A stretch of DNA of 64,000 nucleotides, taken from assembly GCF_002836205.1 (NCBI RefSeq), contig NZ_PJBE01000012.1, positions 682,001 to 746,000 of the forward strand, given 5' to 3'. Below the pieces are notes generated by a model, which was not told the origin of the DNA, ran no database searches, and saw only the letters and a program-made list of their open reading frames with translations. Shown one piece after another: positions 44,901 through 53,591 of the stretch. Both the position numbers and the translations under genes were made by a program. The DNA comes from Shewanella sp. Choline-02u-19 (GTDB taxonomy: Bacteria > Pseudomonadota > Gammaproteobacteria > Enterobacterales > Shewanellaceae). Each line of letters starts with the position of its first letter. Within the stretch, counting starts at the first letter, position 1.

Positions 44901-46262
44901 TGGATGATTTAAAAAGCTCATGTCTGGTGTTTGCGAAACCGCAGGGATCACGGTATCAAAGGCTTCAACAAAGGTGTCACCTGTGGGTTTTGGCGACCGA
45001 CGACCCGAAGCATCGGCATCACCGAGTGCCATTATTTCGAATGTGACCTGACTAACTCGGCCAGCATCATCGCTATGGTTTTCAATTGGATTGGTTAAGA
45101 AATGAAACTTAATGCCTTCTTGCTCAGCTTCATGAATTTCATAAGGCTCTGCTGGCATCTCATCGCGAGTACGACGATAGATTAAGGTCACATCTGCGCC
45201 ATCACGTTTTGCCGTGCGAGCGCAATCGATGGCGGTATTGCCGCCGCCAATAACGGCCACTTTCTGGCCTGTTTTATAGGTCTTCTCAGTGCAATAATCT
45301 TTAAGGTAGTCAACGCCTAAATAACACCCATCGAGTTCGATACCGGGATAGTTCATTGGCACGGCTTTTTGCGCACCAATTGCCAGACAAACGGCATCAA
45401 AATCGGCCAGTAAACCGTTTAAATGAATATCTCGACCCAAGCGAACATTAGTCTGAATATCCAGACCATTTTTGCATAACAGATCAATTTCTTTATCCAG
45501 AATGGCTTTAGGTAAACGATACTCTGGAATGCCGTATCTTAACCAACCTCCAGCTTGCGGCATGGACTCGAATACCGTGACATCATGGCCATTATTCGAC
45601 AAGTAATAACCTGCTGATATTCCCGCTGGGCCACTGCCTATAATGGCGACTTTTTTGTTGGTGGCCGGCTTTTTAGGGGGCACGTAAGGGGCATCACCTT
45701 CAATGTCCAGATCCGCTGCGTGACGTTTTAGCTGTCGAATAGCCACGGGTTCGTCAACCAGACCACGTCGACATTCTGTTTCGCAAAAAGCGGGGCAGAC
45801 ACGACCAATCGACAACGGAAGTGGCAGCGTTTGCTTAATCACTTTAACCGCTTCGCGGTGGTCGCCTTGTGCTATGTGGTGCAGGTAAGATTGTACATCG
45901 ACCCCCGCAGGACAAGCGGTTTGGCATGGTGCTTCGCAGTCGGCAAAGTGGTCAGATAATATGGTGTGTAACGCGGCTTTACGCTGTTTACTGAGTGCGG
46001 CTGATTGAGTGATAACGTCAATATATTGTGAGTCAATATCAGCGACTTTGGTTTCACAGGCGCGAACGGTGTTGAGCTTGCCATCTGCATTTTTAAGTTC
46101 AACATGGCAGAGATTACAGTGCTGCTTAGTGTTGGTGACCAATGAGCTTGCAGGGCTTTTACACAAATTGGGGATCGCGATATTAGCGTTAAGCGCTACA
46201 TCGAGTAGGGTATCTTGTTGATTGGCAGTAAGGGTTATGCCATCAATACGTATTTGTTTCAT
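41988..46262 (-). CDS. Formate dehydrogenase alpha subunit fused to a GltD-like NAD(P)H module
   Basis: 1424 residues, no signal peptide, so cytoplasmic. Order: a 2Fe-2S ferredoxin domain (C34, C49, C52, C69), then a glutamate-synthase small-subunit-like module (about 105-610) with 4Fe-4S cysteines (CEAPCQTACPAG, CPAFCETEC), FAD site AIIGSGPAGISAGYY and nucleotide site VAVIGGGNTAIDCA. Next come two 4Fe-4S ferredoxin motifs (CISCGACVETC, CVQCGNCVQVC) and a molybdopterin FDH-like domain (CTYCGIGC onward to the end). The catalytic position is C868 in HCARLCHAST, so this is a cysteine rather than selenocysteine enzyme. It could couple formate oxidation to NAD(P)+ reduction in one chain. It is a lone gene with no beta or gamma subunits nearby. 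Confidence 0.92.
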   Translation of the reverse strand: MKQIRIDGITLTANQQDTLLDVALNANIAIPNLCKSPASSLVTNTKQHCNLCHVELKNADGKLNTVRACETKVADIDSQYIDVITQSAALSKQRKAALHTILSDHFADCEAPCQTACPAGVDVQSYLHHIAQGDHREAVKVIKQTLPLPLSIGRVCPAFCETECRRGLVDEPVAIRQLKRHAADLDIEGDAPYVPPKKPATNKKVAIIGSGPAGISAGYYLSNNGHDVTVFESMPQAGGWLRYGIPEYRLPKAILDKEIDLLCKNGLDIQTNVRLGRDIHLNGLLADFDAVCLAIGAQKAVPMNYPGIELDGCYLGVDYLKDYCTEKTYKTGQKVAVIGGGNTAIDCARTAKRDGADVTLIYRRTRDEMPAEPYEIHEAEQEGIKFHFLTNPIENHSDDAGRVSQVTFEIMALGDADASGRRSPKPTGDTFVEAFDTVIPAVSQTPDMSFLNHPDSKLATGEVALTRWNTFEGCEHTMSAGLSAGLDKLFVIGDSRTGPATAVAAVADGRKAADAIEKLLTQGLTCELDKQLFNSSKAAKMSQLATLGTDALYPDTEQQLRSKMPELAKLQRALNFSEVELGFAPDEAMKEAARCLECACQVNTDCKLRDYATEYKVKAVELDSQNAQHFSVDTSAPFITFDANRCISCGACVETCKGASGHNAICFEKDHYHALPFSTDTAQRNAPRVGFSATMNDSDCVQCGNCVQVCPTGALVDSRDKTQGLTAELKQPLETVSTICTYCGIGCRVEMHVDKQKNQIRHINGDKNSPVNAGMLCVKGRFGFDFVNSDKRLTTPLIRKNGVLTPASWQEAITHIGNQFSKIKAVYGAKSIAGLSSAKATNEDNFLFQKLFRSVIGNNNIDHCARLCHASTVTALRESIGSGAMTNDIPSIKDSDLIFIIGSDTESAHPIIASHIKLAIKDHGARLIVADPKRVSIADKAQLYVAQKPGTDVMLLNAIMQQIIKNDWHDLDYIQQRVDGFSDLFDEVMSDDYSPENTAIITGVKAEDIVEIARLIGTAKKTAIYYAMGITQHTSGHDNVTAISNLQLLCGNIGMKGAGINPLRGQSNVQGACDMGALPNYFSGYQKLDDPLVQMRFRKAWGKDDLPSEIGVSATEMMQGLTHGSLKALYVMGENPVLSDPDQKHVLAGLKASEFIVVQDIFLTETAELADVVLPAAAFAEKLGHFTNTERRVQQLLPAVTPPGEAKNDWEIIQLIAKQMGEDWHYQTERQIWHEITEVTPQYRGITWKMIDSETANGRQGLQWPCPAEGHPGTPILHNKQFTHGKGQMRPVQYRLPAEMPCAEYPLILSTGRLLEQFHTGTLTRKTPGLNELGKPRVMISVFDAEQLQIHNGDRLKLSTRRGEIEIDAFVTKRAQAGVIFLPFHFAESAANKLTINALDPVAKIPELKVCAVKVEKVMVVESA

Positions 46263-46583
46263 CGCAAGGGCCTTTTAGTTATTGAGGTGCACAGCTTTCG
46301 ACATTTTATTGAGACGCTAAGCCTCGATTGTCAAAGTGCGCGCTCTGAGTATGGACTCGACGATACTTGATGCTTTTGAGTATACCCTCGCACTTTTTTT
46401 ACGCAGAAATTGGCGCTTATTTTTCTGCTGTATTTGCTAGTGAATTCACAAAGGCTGATGGAAATGTGCACTAACCTGTGGGTGTAGGTTTGTAAGTGTG
46501 AGCTAGGTAGGGTTTGTGTTTGACTTGGCTGCTTATGCGGCCTTACGGCCGAGGTAAGTCTTGGCGCTTCGCCCACCCCCGAA

Positions 46584-46612
46584 CCAAGGGACAAAGCGCT
46601 TGCGCCCCTTGG
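46584..46612. repeat. GC-rich hairpin within the intergenic block
   Basis: CCAAGGG and CCCTTGG are perfect arms around a centre that itself pairs (GCGC with GCGC around TT). No T run follows. It resembles modular hairpins of dispersed intergenic repeats rather than a terminator. Confidence 0.5.
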
Positions 46613-46719
46613 TAATCCTTCAGCGCCCCGGCTAAATTTAAAAAGCAAAATTTCCAACGGGGAAAATTGGTGTTATTTGTTAGTAAAGAGGTAGGTTTCT
46701 AGAGTTGGGTTTTCAAATT

Positions 46720-46770
46720 TAAAAACTTAGATACCGAGAGTTTGCGCTTTTAGAAACCAGTGTAGATGCG
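46720..46770. repeat. Intergenic repeat core, copy 2
   Basis: Contains TAGATACCGAGAG, GCGCTTTTAG and CAGTGTAGATGCG and matches 10609-10659 at 39 of 51 positions by eye. The right flank has short inverted pieces (CATTACATGGATGTCATGG in part). It lies about 250 bases before the end of the potassium channel gene. Confidence 0.55.
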
Positions 46771-47023
46771 GCCGTGACCGTCCATTACATGGATGTCATG
46801 GCCGAGCTTCCAAGGATGGACTTGTAGCGTGTCACGGAAGTATCTGCGCATACGCCGACCGCTGGTCATTGGAACCGCCTTTGCCTGAAGGTAACGCACT
46901 TTTGTCCCAAAGTTTGTTAGCTGCGCATTAGCCTTTTGAGCTAATGAAGCTGTGCTTGCTCAACGCAGTGGTGCTTCACCAATTATAATAAAGACTCGAA
47001 CAAGAAGGCTGTTCTTGTCTTCC

Positions 47024-48025
47024 TTAGCGGGTCATCTTTTTTACAAATACCACTACGAATAACGCGATAGTAAAGCTGCCGGTAAAGGCTTCGAAAGCGG
47101 CAATAGCGCGGGAAATGCCAATCGGAGTAAAGTCGCCATAACCGAGGGTGGTAAAGGTCACTACCGAGTAATATACGCAGTTAAGAAAAACAATTAAGTT
47201 GCTGTAAAAGCTATTATTTAAATTAAACTGATGTATCTCACCATCAAAGTTTAGACCTGTGAAAAAATAAAGGATAGCGCTGAAAAGGATCAGTGCAAGC
47301 GAGAAGACAATGACTCTTAAAGGGGCTTCGCCATAGCCACAGAATAGGTCAATTGCTTTTGAAAGAAAGCGTTTAAGGCAACGCTTAGGCATTTGGTGGC
47401 GCCGCATGGTGAGTTCTTTACGAATGTATTTGCCAGACATGGCGAACAGGCCTTCACGTTCAGCGGCTTTTCGTAGATCGCGATAGATCTCTTCAGCTTG
47501 TTGAAAGTAGTCCAATGCTTGCTCTTTATGGCCATTTTGCTCCGCCACATTAGCCAGCTTTTCTTGGCGTAAGACGTTGCCTGCTTGCATATTTTCTATC
47601 TTAGCTCCGACCCATTTTATGCCGAGTAAATTACAGCCACTAAGATTAGCGCAATGCAGATTGGCTTCCCGCAGGTCTGCTTTCATCAAGCTGGCGTTAC
47701 TGAAGTTTATGTTGAACAGGTGCCCGCCGCTTAAATCGGCGCGATAGAGTTCGGCGTTACTAAGGTCATAGCCGATTTTTTGATGGTGACGTACTAAGTC
47801 AATTCCGGCGAGTTTAGCGTGGTTGAGACTGATGCCCCTGAGTTGACCACCGCGGTTTGCATACAGTTCAAGCAGTTGAATATCTTCAGGCCTATTCTTA
47901 ATAAATTTAGGATCATGCCAATAACATAACCCCGAATCACCGGCAGGTTCGTGGCAAATATGGACGTTGTCTTCATGATAGCGACATGTCAGAGCTTGTT
48001 CATGTGATGGCTGGATCAATGGCAT
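47024..48025 (-). CDS. Potassium-channel-like protein with N-terminal Cys/His cluster and pentapeptide repeats
   Basis: 333 residues from ATG 48025 (MPLIQPSHEQ), chosen because GAGGCG lies five bases upstream; the longer frame to 48091 lacks a site. A Cys/His-rich segment (CRYHEDNVHICHE, then GLCYWHDP) may bind metal. Pentapeptide repeats follow (about 65-150: LSNAELYRADLSG, ASLMKADLREANL, CANLSGCNL). A helical region of about 70 residues leads to two membrane helices flanking a pore loop with filter TTLGYGD. The layout is a two-helix K+ channel with a cytoplasmic sensing domain. The ligand is unknown. Confidence 0.85.
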   Translation of the reverse strand: MPLIQPSHEQALTCRYHEDNVHICHEPAGDSGLCYWHDPKFIKNRPEDIQLLELYANRGGQLRGISLNHAKLAGIDLVRHHQKIGYDLSNAELYRADLSGGHLFNINFSNASLMKADLREANLHCANLSGCNLLGIKWVGAKIENMQAGNVLRQEKLANVAEQNGHKEQALDYFQQAEEIYRDLRKAAEREGLFAMSGKYIRKELTMRRHQMPKRCLKRFLSKAIDLFCGYGEAPLRVIVFSLALILFSAILYFFTGLNFDGEIHQFNLNNSFYSNLIVFLNCVYYSVVTFTTLGYGDFTPIGISRAIAAFEAFTGSFTIALFVVVFVKKMTR

Positions 48026-48342
48026 AATCGCCTCAATCTTTAACGGTATTTTTATTATAGTAATGGAGTGGTTGATTTGCAGATTTTGCAAATGAATTCA
48101 CCGTTTTCTTATTTTGCGCGTTGTTGTTAAATGGCAGAATAGAGGGCTGAAAGTGGCTTTATGTCACCTAAGTTTAAAATGTTGAATAAAATTGCGGTTT
48201 TGATTGCTTTTGCAGCTAGGTTTCAACCCATGCATGGGTTAAAATAGTCGGCTGTGTATCTATTGATAATTGAGACGATAGACGCGGACTCTTTCTGCTG
48301 TTATCTGTCGTCAGTAAAATTAATTAAAAAGTTGATTAAATC
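48026..48342. other. Divergent intergenic region between the channel gene and prfB
   Basis: 317 bases with the 16-bp palindrome at 48225-48240. No other feature is clear. prfB has no strong ribosome binding site before its ATG. Confidence 0.45.
48225..48240. promoter_or_regulatory. Perfect 16-bp palindrome upstream of prfB
   Basis: AACCCATGCATGGGTT, 103 bases upstream of the prfB ATG and about 200 bases upstream of the divergent channel gene. Operator-like; the binding protein is unknown. Confidence 0.4.
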
Positions 48343-49441
48343 ATGTTTGAAGTAAATCCAGTTAAATTCAAAATCAAGGAGCTCGCTGACCGTACCGACC
48401 TTCTTCGGGGGTATCTTTGACTACGATGCTAAAAGTGAGCGTCTAGAAGAAGTTAGCAGAGAACTTGAGAACGCGGAAGTTTGGAATAATCCAGAAAATG
48501 CTCAGGCGCTAGGCAAAGAGCGTGCGTCGCTTGAAGCGATAGTTAAAACTATCGACGATATGGATAGCGGTCTAGAAGATATTCAAGGATTGCTAGAACT
48601 TGCCATTGAAGAGGACGATGAAGACACCTTCAATGATGCCAGTACAGAATTAGATGATCTTGAGAAACGGTTAGAGGAACTCGAATTCCGCCGCATGTTC
48701 TCAGGTCCACACGATATATCAAACAGTTACTTAGATATTCAGTCAGGTTCTGGCGGAACTGAGGCGCAAGATTGGGCCAATATGGTGCTGCGTATGTTCT
48801 TGCGTTGGGGCGATGCTCACGACTATAAACCTGAACTGATTGAAGTGACTGATGGTGATGTTGCCGGTATTAAAGGCGCCACCATTAAGTTTACCGGCGA
48901 GTATGCCTTTGGTTCACTGCGTACTGAAACTGGCGTACACCGTCTAGTGCGTAAGTCACCGTTTGATTCATCAGGTAAGCGTCATACCTCTTTTTGCTCG
49001 GTATTTGTTTATCCAGAGCTTGATGACTCGATTGAGATTGATATCAATCCATCGGATCTCAGAATTGATACCTACCGCGCCTCGGGTGCGGGTGGTCAGC
49101 ACGTGAACAAGACTGAATCAGCGATTCGTATTACTCACGTGCCCACTAACACTGTCGTGCAGTGTCAGAATGACCGTTCGCAGCATAAGAACCGTGATGC
49201 TGCGATGAAACAGTTAAAAGCGAAGTTGTATGAGCTAGAAATGCTCAGACAAAACGCTGATAAGCAAGCCGCCGAAGATGCCAAATCAGATATTGGTTGG
49301 GGCAGTCAGATCCGCTCATACGTGCTCGATGATGCACGTATTAAAGATCTACGTACCGGTGTTGAAAACCGAAATACCCAGAGCGTTTTAGATGGCGATC
49401 TGGACAAGTTTATTGAAGCTAGCCTTAAATCTGGCCTTTAA
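48343..49441 (+). CDS. prfB: Peptide chain release factor 2, with programmed +1 frameshift
   Basis: The gene starts at ATG 48343, runs 25 codons to an in-frame TGA at 48418-48420 and continues in the +1 frame from GAC at 48419, giving 365 residues, the same as E. coli RF2. RF2 reads UGA, so low RF2 raises frameshifting and its own synthesis. The tripeptide anticodon SPF is in VRKSPFDSSGKRH, and the GGQ catalytic motif is in SGAGGQHVNKTES. The factor releases finished chains at UGA and UAA. lysS follows after 12 bases, the common gammaproteobacterial prfB-lysS pair. Confidence 0.97.
48406..48421 (+). promoter_or_regulatory. prfB programmed frameshift site
   Basis: CGGGGGTATCTTTGAC: an SD-like CGGGGG at 48406-48411, the slippery CTT, then stop TGA and a C in the unfavourable stop context. 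It matches the classical RF2 recoding element. Confidence 0.97.
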
Positions 49442-49453
49442 CGAGAGAAGAAG

Positions 49454-50956
49454 ATGACTGAACAAACACAAGATGAGAACAAGTTAATTGCGGAACGCCG
49501 AGCCAAGTTAGATCACATTCGCGCGAACTGCCCAGCAAACGGTCACCCGAACAACTTCGATCGAAAACATAAAGCGGCAGATATTCAAGCTGAATATGGT
49601 AGTTATACCAAAGAAGAGCTTGAAGGCATGGACATTCAGCGTTCAATTGCTGGCCGTGTTATGGCTAAGCGTGGCCCATTCTTGGTTATCCAAGATGTCT
49701 CTGGCCGCATCCAAGCCTATGCAGGTAAAGATGTTCAAAAAGATCTTAAAGCGACGTTCCAAGGTTTAGACATTGGCGACATCATCGGTGTCACTGGTAA
49801 GCTACACCTTTCAGGTAAAGGCGATCTTTACGTGAACATGGAACAGTACCAGTTGCTAACTAAAGCACTGCGTCCACTGCCTGAAAAGTTCCACGGATTG
49901 TCAGACCAAGAAACACGCTACCGCCAGCGCTACGTTGACTTAATCGTTAACGAAGAATCACGTAATGCTTTCATTATGCGTTCTAAAGTGGTTTCTTCTA
50001 TCCGTAACTTTATGATTAAAAAAGAGTTCATGGAAGTAGAAACACCAATGATGCACAGCATTCCTGGTGGCGCTACTGCACGTCCGTTTGAAACTCACCA
50101 TAATGCACTAGATATGGCGATGTACTTGCGAATCGCACCAGAGCTATACCTTAAGCGTCTAGTGGTTGGTGGTTTTGAGCGTGTATTCGAAGTTAACCGT
50201 AACTTCCGTAACGAAGGTCTGTCTCCACGTCATAACCCAGAATTCACTATGATGGAATTCTACATGGCTTACGCTGACTTCAACGATCTAATGGATCTTA
50301 CTGAAGAGATGCTAAGTTCTATCGCGACTGAACTTTGTGGTTCTCCACAACTTCCGTACGGTGAGCATACTGTTGATTTCGGTGGCCCATATGCTCGTTT
50401 GAGCATGTTGGATGCGATTAAGAAGTACAACCCAGACAACGAAACGATTCAGTCTATGACTTATGAAGAAGTTAAAGACGTTGAGTTTATGCGTGAATTG
50501 GCTCTGAGCCTTGGCATGAAAATCGAGAAGTTCTGGACTTGTGGTCAGCTACTTGAAGAGATCTTTGGTGAAACAGCTGAAACTCAGTTAATGCAACCTA
50601 CGTTCATTACTGGCTACCCTGCTGATATCTCACCGCTTGCACGTCGTAACGATGAAAACCATTTCATCACCGACCGTTTTGAGTTCTTTATCGGTGGCCG
50701 TGAAGTGGCTAACGGTTTCTCTGAGCTTAACGATGCAGAAGACCAAGACAGCCGCTTTAAAGCGCAAGTTGACGCGAAAGATGCAGGCGATGACGAAGCA
50801 ATGTTCTACGACGCAGATTATATCCGCGCACTAGAGCACGGCTTACCACCTACTGCAGGTCAAGGTATCGGTATCGACCGTTTGGTTATGCTGTTTACTA
50901 ACACGCACACCATTCGTGACGTGATCTTGTTCCCAGCGATGCGCCCTGAAGCTTAA
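49454..50956 (+). CDS. lysS: Lysine-tRNA ligase (class II)
   Basis: 500 residues, the normal length. The N-terminal OB-fold tRNA-binding domain covers about 60-160 (IAGRVMAKRGPFLVIQDVSG). Class II motifs follow: motif 1 near FMIKKEFMEVETPMM, motif 2 in FEVNRNFRNEGLSPRHNPEF and motif 3 at the end in GIGIDRLVMLFT. It charges tRNA-Lys in the cytoplasm. It starts 12 bases after prfB with AGAGAAGAAG upstream, so the two are probably co-transcribed. The high use of frequent codons indicates strong expression. Confidence 0.97.
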   Translation: MTEQTQDENKLIAERRAKLDHIRANCPANGHPNNFDRKHKAADIQAEYGSYTKEELEGMDIQRSIAGRVMAKRGPFLVIQDVSGRIQAYAGKDVQKDLKATFQGLDIGDIIGVTGKLHLSGKGDLYVNMEQYQLLTKALRPLPEKFHGLSDQETRYRQRYVDLIVNEESRNAFIMRSKVVSSIRNFMIKKEFMEVETPMMHSIPGGATARPFETHHNALDMAMYLRIAPELYLKRLVVGGFERVFEVNRNFRNEGLSPRHNPEFTMMEFYMAYADFNDLMDLTEEMLSSIATELCGSPQLPYGEHTVDFGGPYARLSMLDAIKKYNPDNETIQSMTYEEVKDVEFMRELALSLGMKIEKFWTCGQLLEEIFGETAETQLMQPTFITGYPADISPLARRNDENHFITDRFEFFIGGREVANGFSELNDAEDQDSRFKAQVDAKDAGDDEAMFYDADYIRALEHGLPPTAGQGIGIDRLVMLFTNTHTIRDVILFPAMRPEA

Positions 50957-50992
50957 TCGTTAGTCGCAAACTTTTTACTCTTTGAGTAAAAC

Positions 50993-51021
50993 AAAAAACC
51001 AGCCTTCAGGCTGGTTTTTTT
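50993..51021. terminator. Bidirectional terminator after lysS
   Basis: AAAAAACCAGCC and GGCTGGTTTTTT form a strong stem with loop TTCA, between lysS and the convergent lipoprotein gene. Confidence 0.9.
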
Positions 51022-51068
51022 ATGCTTTAAAAGGCTTAAAAGCTCAATGTTTGAAGCCTATTTTAAGT

Positions 51069-53591
51069 TTACTGCCCTTTTTTGAATGGCTGATAAAAAT
51101 TAGTACGGTGATGCACAGCAATATCTTCTAGTGCTAATGGACCATCTTGCCAAGGATTACCATTGTCATAGAGAGACTCAAGCACGTAATAGCGATTACC
51201 ATGTTGACCTAATAACTGCCAACTTCTGTACTGACGATAGAAGCAGTTACTATCGCTACGAGGATCGCAATTACTACTGGTTGGGTTACCATTTAACCAT
51301 TCAAGTGAACGGTATAGAACCACTTGGTTGTTCTCCATATACCAATGCAGGGGCGTTGTTTTGTACAAAATGCTGCCATCTACAGAGGTTGCTTTTAGGT
51401 TCGCACTACCGTCGGCTAACAGCTCCCATTTGATCCCGTAACCCATTACATCATATTTGGGCTGACTGCTGCTAAAACCATGATCCCAGTTACCCACGAA
51501 ATCACTGGCTTGCCAGCTCGATGCTGATAGTGTCGTCGCCATATTAGTGTACTGTACATTGATTTCGCCTTTTTCATACAGGGCAAATACCGATGCGCCA
51601 CCTTTACGATCAGAGCGATCATCAAACAGCTTTAACCAGCGGATGCTGTAGTCGCTAAAGCTCATTGTTAACACGCCATCAGCATCGATAAGCCAAGTGA
51701 AATTAGCGTTATCTTCCAACACCGAACCGCTGCCATTATCATCGAACTGATAGGTCATTGCAGGTAATGTGTTTTGCAGACGATTTAATGCCAGCGCGCT
51801 ATCAGAGTAGTGTTCAAAGACAATAGCTTGCCCCTGTAGATCTTTCTCTTGCCAAGCTTCTACGTCATCGATATTAAAGGCAGTGAAATACATCTCTTCA
51901 TCGATGATTTCGTTGGCAACCTCAGCGCCATTATCTCTATCTACGCACACTCGATGACGCTTAAAGATTTCGACAGCTTGTTGCACACCTTTAAAGCGGC
52001 CTTTTATCATCTCAAAACGTTTACTTATTGGTGTATAGGTACAAGTGGCTGGATCTTGGATCCCTTCTATCCAATTAGACTGAACTTGGGTTGACCAAGA
52101 TGAGGTATCAACTACAATGCCACTCCCATCAACCGACCAACTCGCTGTGGTGATTTCGTCAAGATTCTGTTGTGTGAAAAGGCCGTCCTCAGCAAACGTG
52201 TAGGATAAGTTAAATGGAAGCCCTAATCTAACGGTACCTGGTGCGCTGGCTAAGGTGGCGTAATAGGTTTTACCATTGGCTAAGAAGTCATTCGTCTTAT
52301 TGCCAGTGTGTTGCTTTTGATGACTTAACAACGAATCAAACAGCGCTTTACCGGCATCATCGGCATAAATACCGCTTAAGTATTCCTGCAGCCCTACCAT
52401 TCCATTGCTGGTGGGTACTGTTTGGTTTTGATCCGCGGCATAACTCAATGCTGTTGCTATCTCTAACAGCAACTCAGTGTCGATATTTTTATAACGTGCG
52501 GCTAGCACTTTTGCATCAACGCTTGCATCAGTAATAAAGTCGCTATTACCAAAAAGAGTGATTAAATACAGGTAGTCTGCGGTGGTTAAACTGTTGAGAT
52601 CGGCCTGTACATTGCCGTTTATTGCTGCAGCCTGTTGCAGGGAAGCTACTTTTTGCACTGTCGCTTTATTGGATGTAGGCTCAGCTTGATTGATATTTTG
52701 CAGTAACTCGGCAATTAGACCTGTACGTACTAGTGGGTTTTGAGCCACATCGGCGCTTAATTTGTAGGAACCTTGTTTCTGTAATATATCGATATCAACA
52801 GGTAACACATAATTACCATCGGCATCGGTTGTGGTGACAAAACTCTGATCATTAAGGGTTAATGTAATACTGCTATCGCTAACGATAGCGCCATTGTTAT
52901 TGGCATTACCTGAGAGCTCGATATTGTGGTGGGTATTGTTGAGAGTGAAATCAAGCAGTAACTCAGTGGTTTCACCACTGTCATCGGTGGCGACAAATTT
53001 AAGCTGCCCGGCTTCAGTCTGCGCAACCTTAGGCATTTTTATGGTGAGTGTGTCGCTCATTTCACCAGAAAGTACCGCTGCGCTGCCTAATACTTGCTGC
53101 CACTGTGTCGCAGCTATATCACCATCTTCATCCGCTACTGTGGCTGTAATAGTGTAAGTCTTGTCTTCATCAACTTGAGTAAGTGCTGCAATACTCACTG
53201 TTGGCGCTAAGTTGTTGAGCAATTGCACATCTACTGAGGTTGAAGCTGTCGCTCCGTCATTGTCAGTCACCGTAAGCTTGAATGTCACCGTTTGATCTGC
53301 GTCTACAGTGGGGATTGTTAGGCTTACACTGGCAGTATCGATATCGGCCATCTGTACCGCAATACCTGCCATTTGCTGCCATTGAAAGCTCGCTATACTG
53401 CCATCATTATCTGAAGCACTGGCGCTGATCGTCAGCGATAATCCTTCTTTGACTGTCAGTCCTTCAATAGGTGCTATTTGTGGTAATTGGTTCTGAGGAG
53501 TGGGTGCGGATTCATCTCCGCCGCCACCGCAAGCCGTTAAGGCTAATGTAAGAGGAAATACAGCCAAGGAAGTTAATATTTTTTGAGACAT
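51069..53591 (-). CDS. Large lipoprotein with PKD/Ig-like domains
   Basis: 840 residues. The lipobox LALTAC places the lipidated cysteine at residue 21, followed by a GGGGDE stretch. Two tandem Ig/PKD-like domains (about 35-130 and 130-220) repeat a pattern of SDNDGSIASFQWQQ and ADEDGDIAATQWQQ. A third beta-sandwich follows. The C-terminal 450 residues show no recognised domain but have paired cysteines. It is probably an outer-membrane-anchored surface protein that binds a polymer or another protein. It ends convergent with lysS. Confidence 0.85.
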   Translation of the reverse strand: MSQKILTSLAVFPLTLALTACGGGGDESAPTPQNQLPQIAPIEGLTVKEGLSLTISASASDNDGSIASFQWQQMAGIAVQMADIDTASVSLTIPTVDADQTVTFKLTVTDNDGATASTSVDVQLLNNLAPTVSIAALTQVDEDKTYTITATVADEDGDIAATQWQQVLGSAAVLSGEMSDTLTIKMPKVAQTEAGQLKFVATDDSGETTELLLDFTLNNTHHNIELSGNANNNGAIVSDSSITLTLNDQSFVTTTDADGNYVLPVDIDILQKQGSYKLSADVAQNPLVRTGLIAELLQNINQAEPTSNKATVQKVASLQQAAAINGNVQADLNSLTTADYLYLITLFGNSDFITDASVDAKVLAARYKNIDTELLLEIATALSYAADQNQTVPTSNGMVGLQEYLSGIYADDAGKALFDSLLSHQKQHTGNKTNDFLANGKTYYATLASAPGTVRLGLPFNLSYTFAEDGLFTQQNLDEITTASWSVDGSGIVVDTSSWSTQVQSNWIEGIQDPATCTYTPISKRFEMIKGRFKGVQQAVEIFKRHRVCVDRDNGAEVANEIIDEEMYFTAFNIDDVEAWQEKDLQGQAIVFEHYSDSALALNRLQNTLPAMTYQFDDNGSGSVLEDNANFTWLIDADGVLTMSFSDYSIRWLKLFDDRSDRKGGASVFALYEKGEINVQYTNMATTLSASSWQASDFVGNWDHGFSSSQPKYDVMGYGIKWELLADGSANLKATSVDGSILYKTTPLHWYMENNQVVLYRSLEWLNGNPTSSNCDPRSDSNCFYRQYRSWQLLGQHGNRYYVLESLYDNGNPWQDGPLALEDIAVHHRTNFYQPFKKGQ

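Larger units (their letters stand above)
46263..47023. other. Intergenic block with repeats
   Basis: About 760 bases. The middle contains GCGGCCTTACGGCCGAGGTAA near 46537 in part (GCGGCCTTACGGCCG), a strong hairpin at 46584-46612 and the repeat core at 46720-46770. GC content rises locally above that of the neighbouring AT-rich spacers. The reverse ORF at 46331-46657 crosses these repeats and is not credible as a gene. Confidence 0.5.

Noticed and set aside
46331..46657. 108-codon reverse-strand ORF after the formate dehydrogenase gene
   Set aside because: It runs through the hairpin-rich repeat block, has low-complexity composition and lacks a ribosome binding site.
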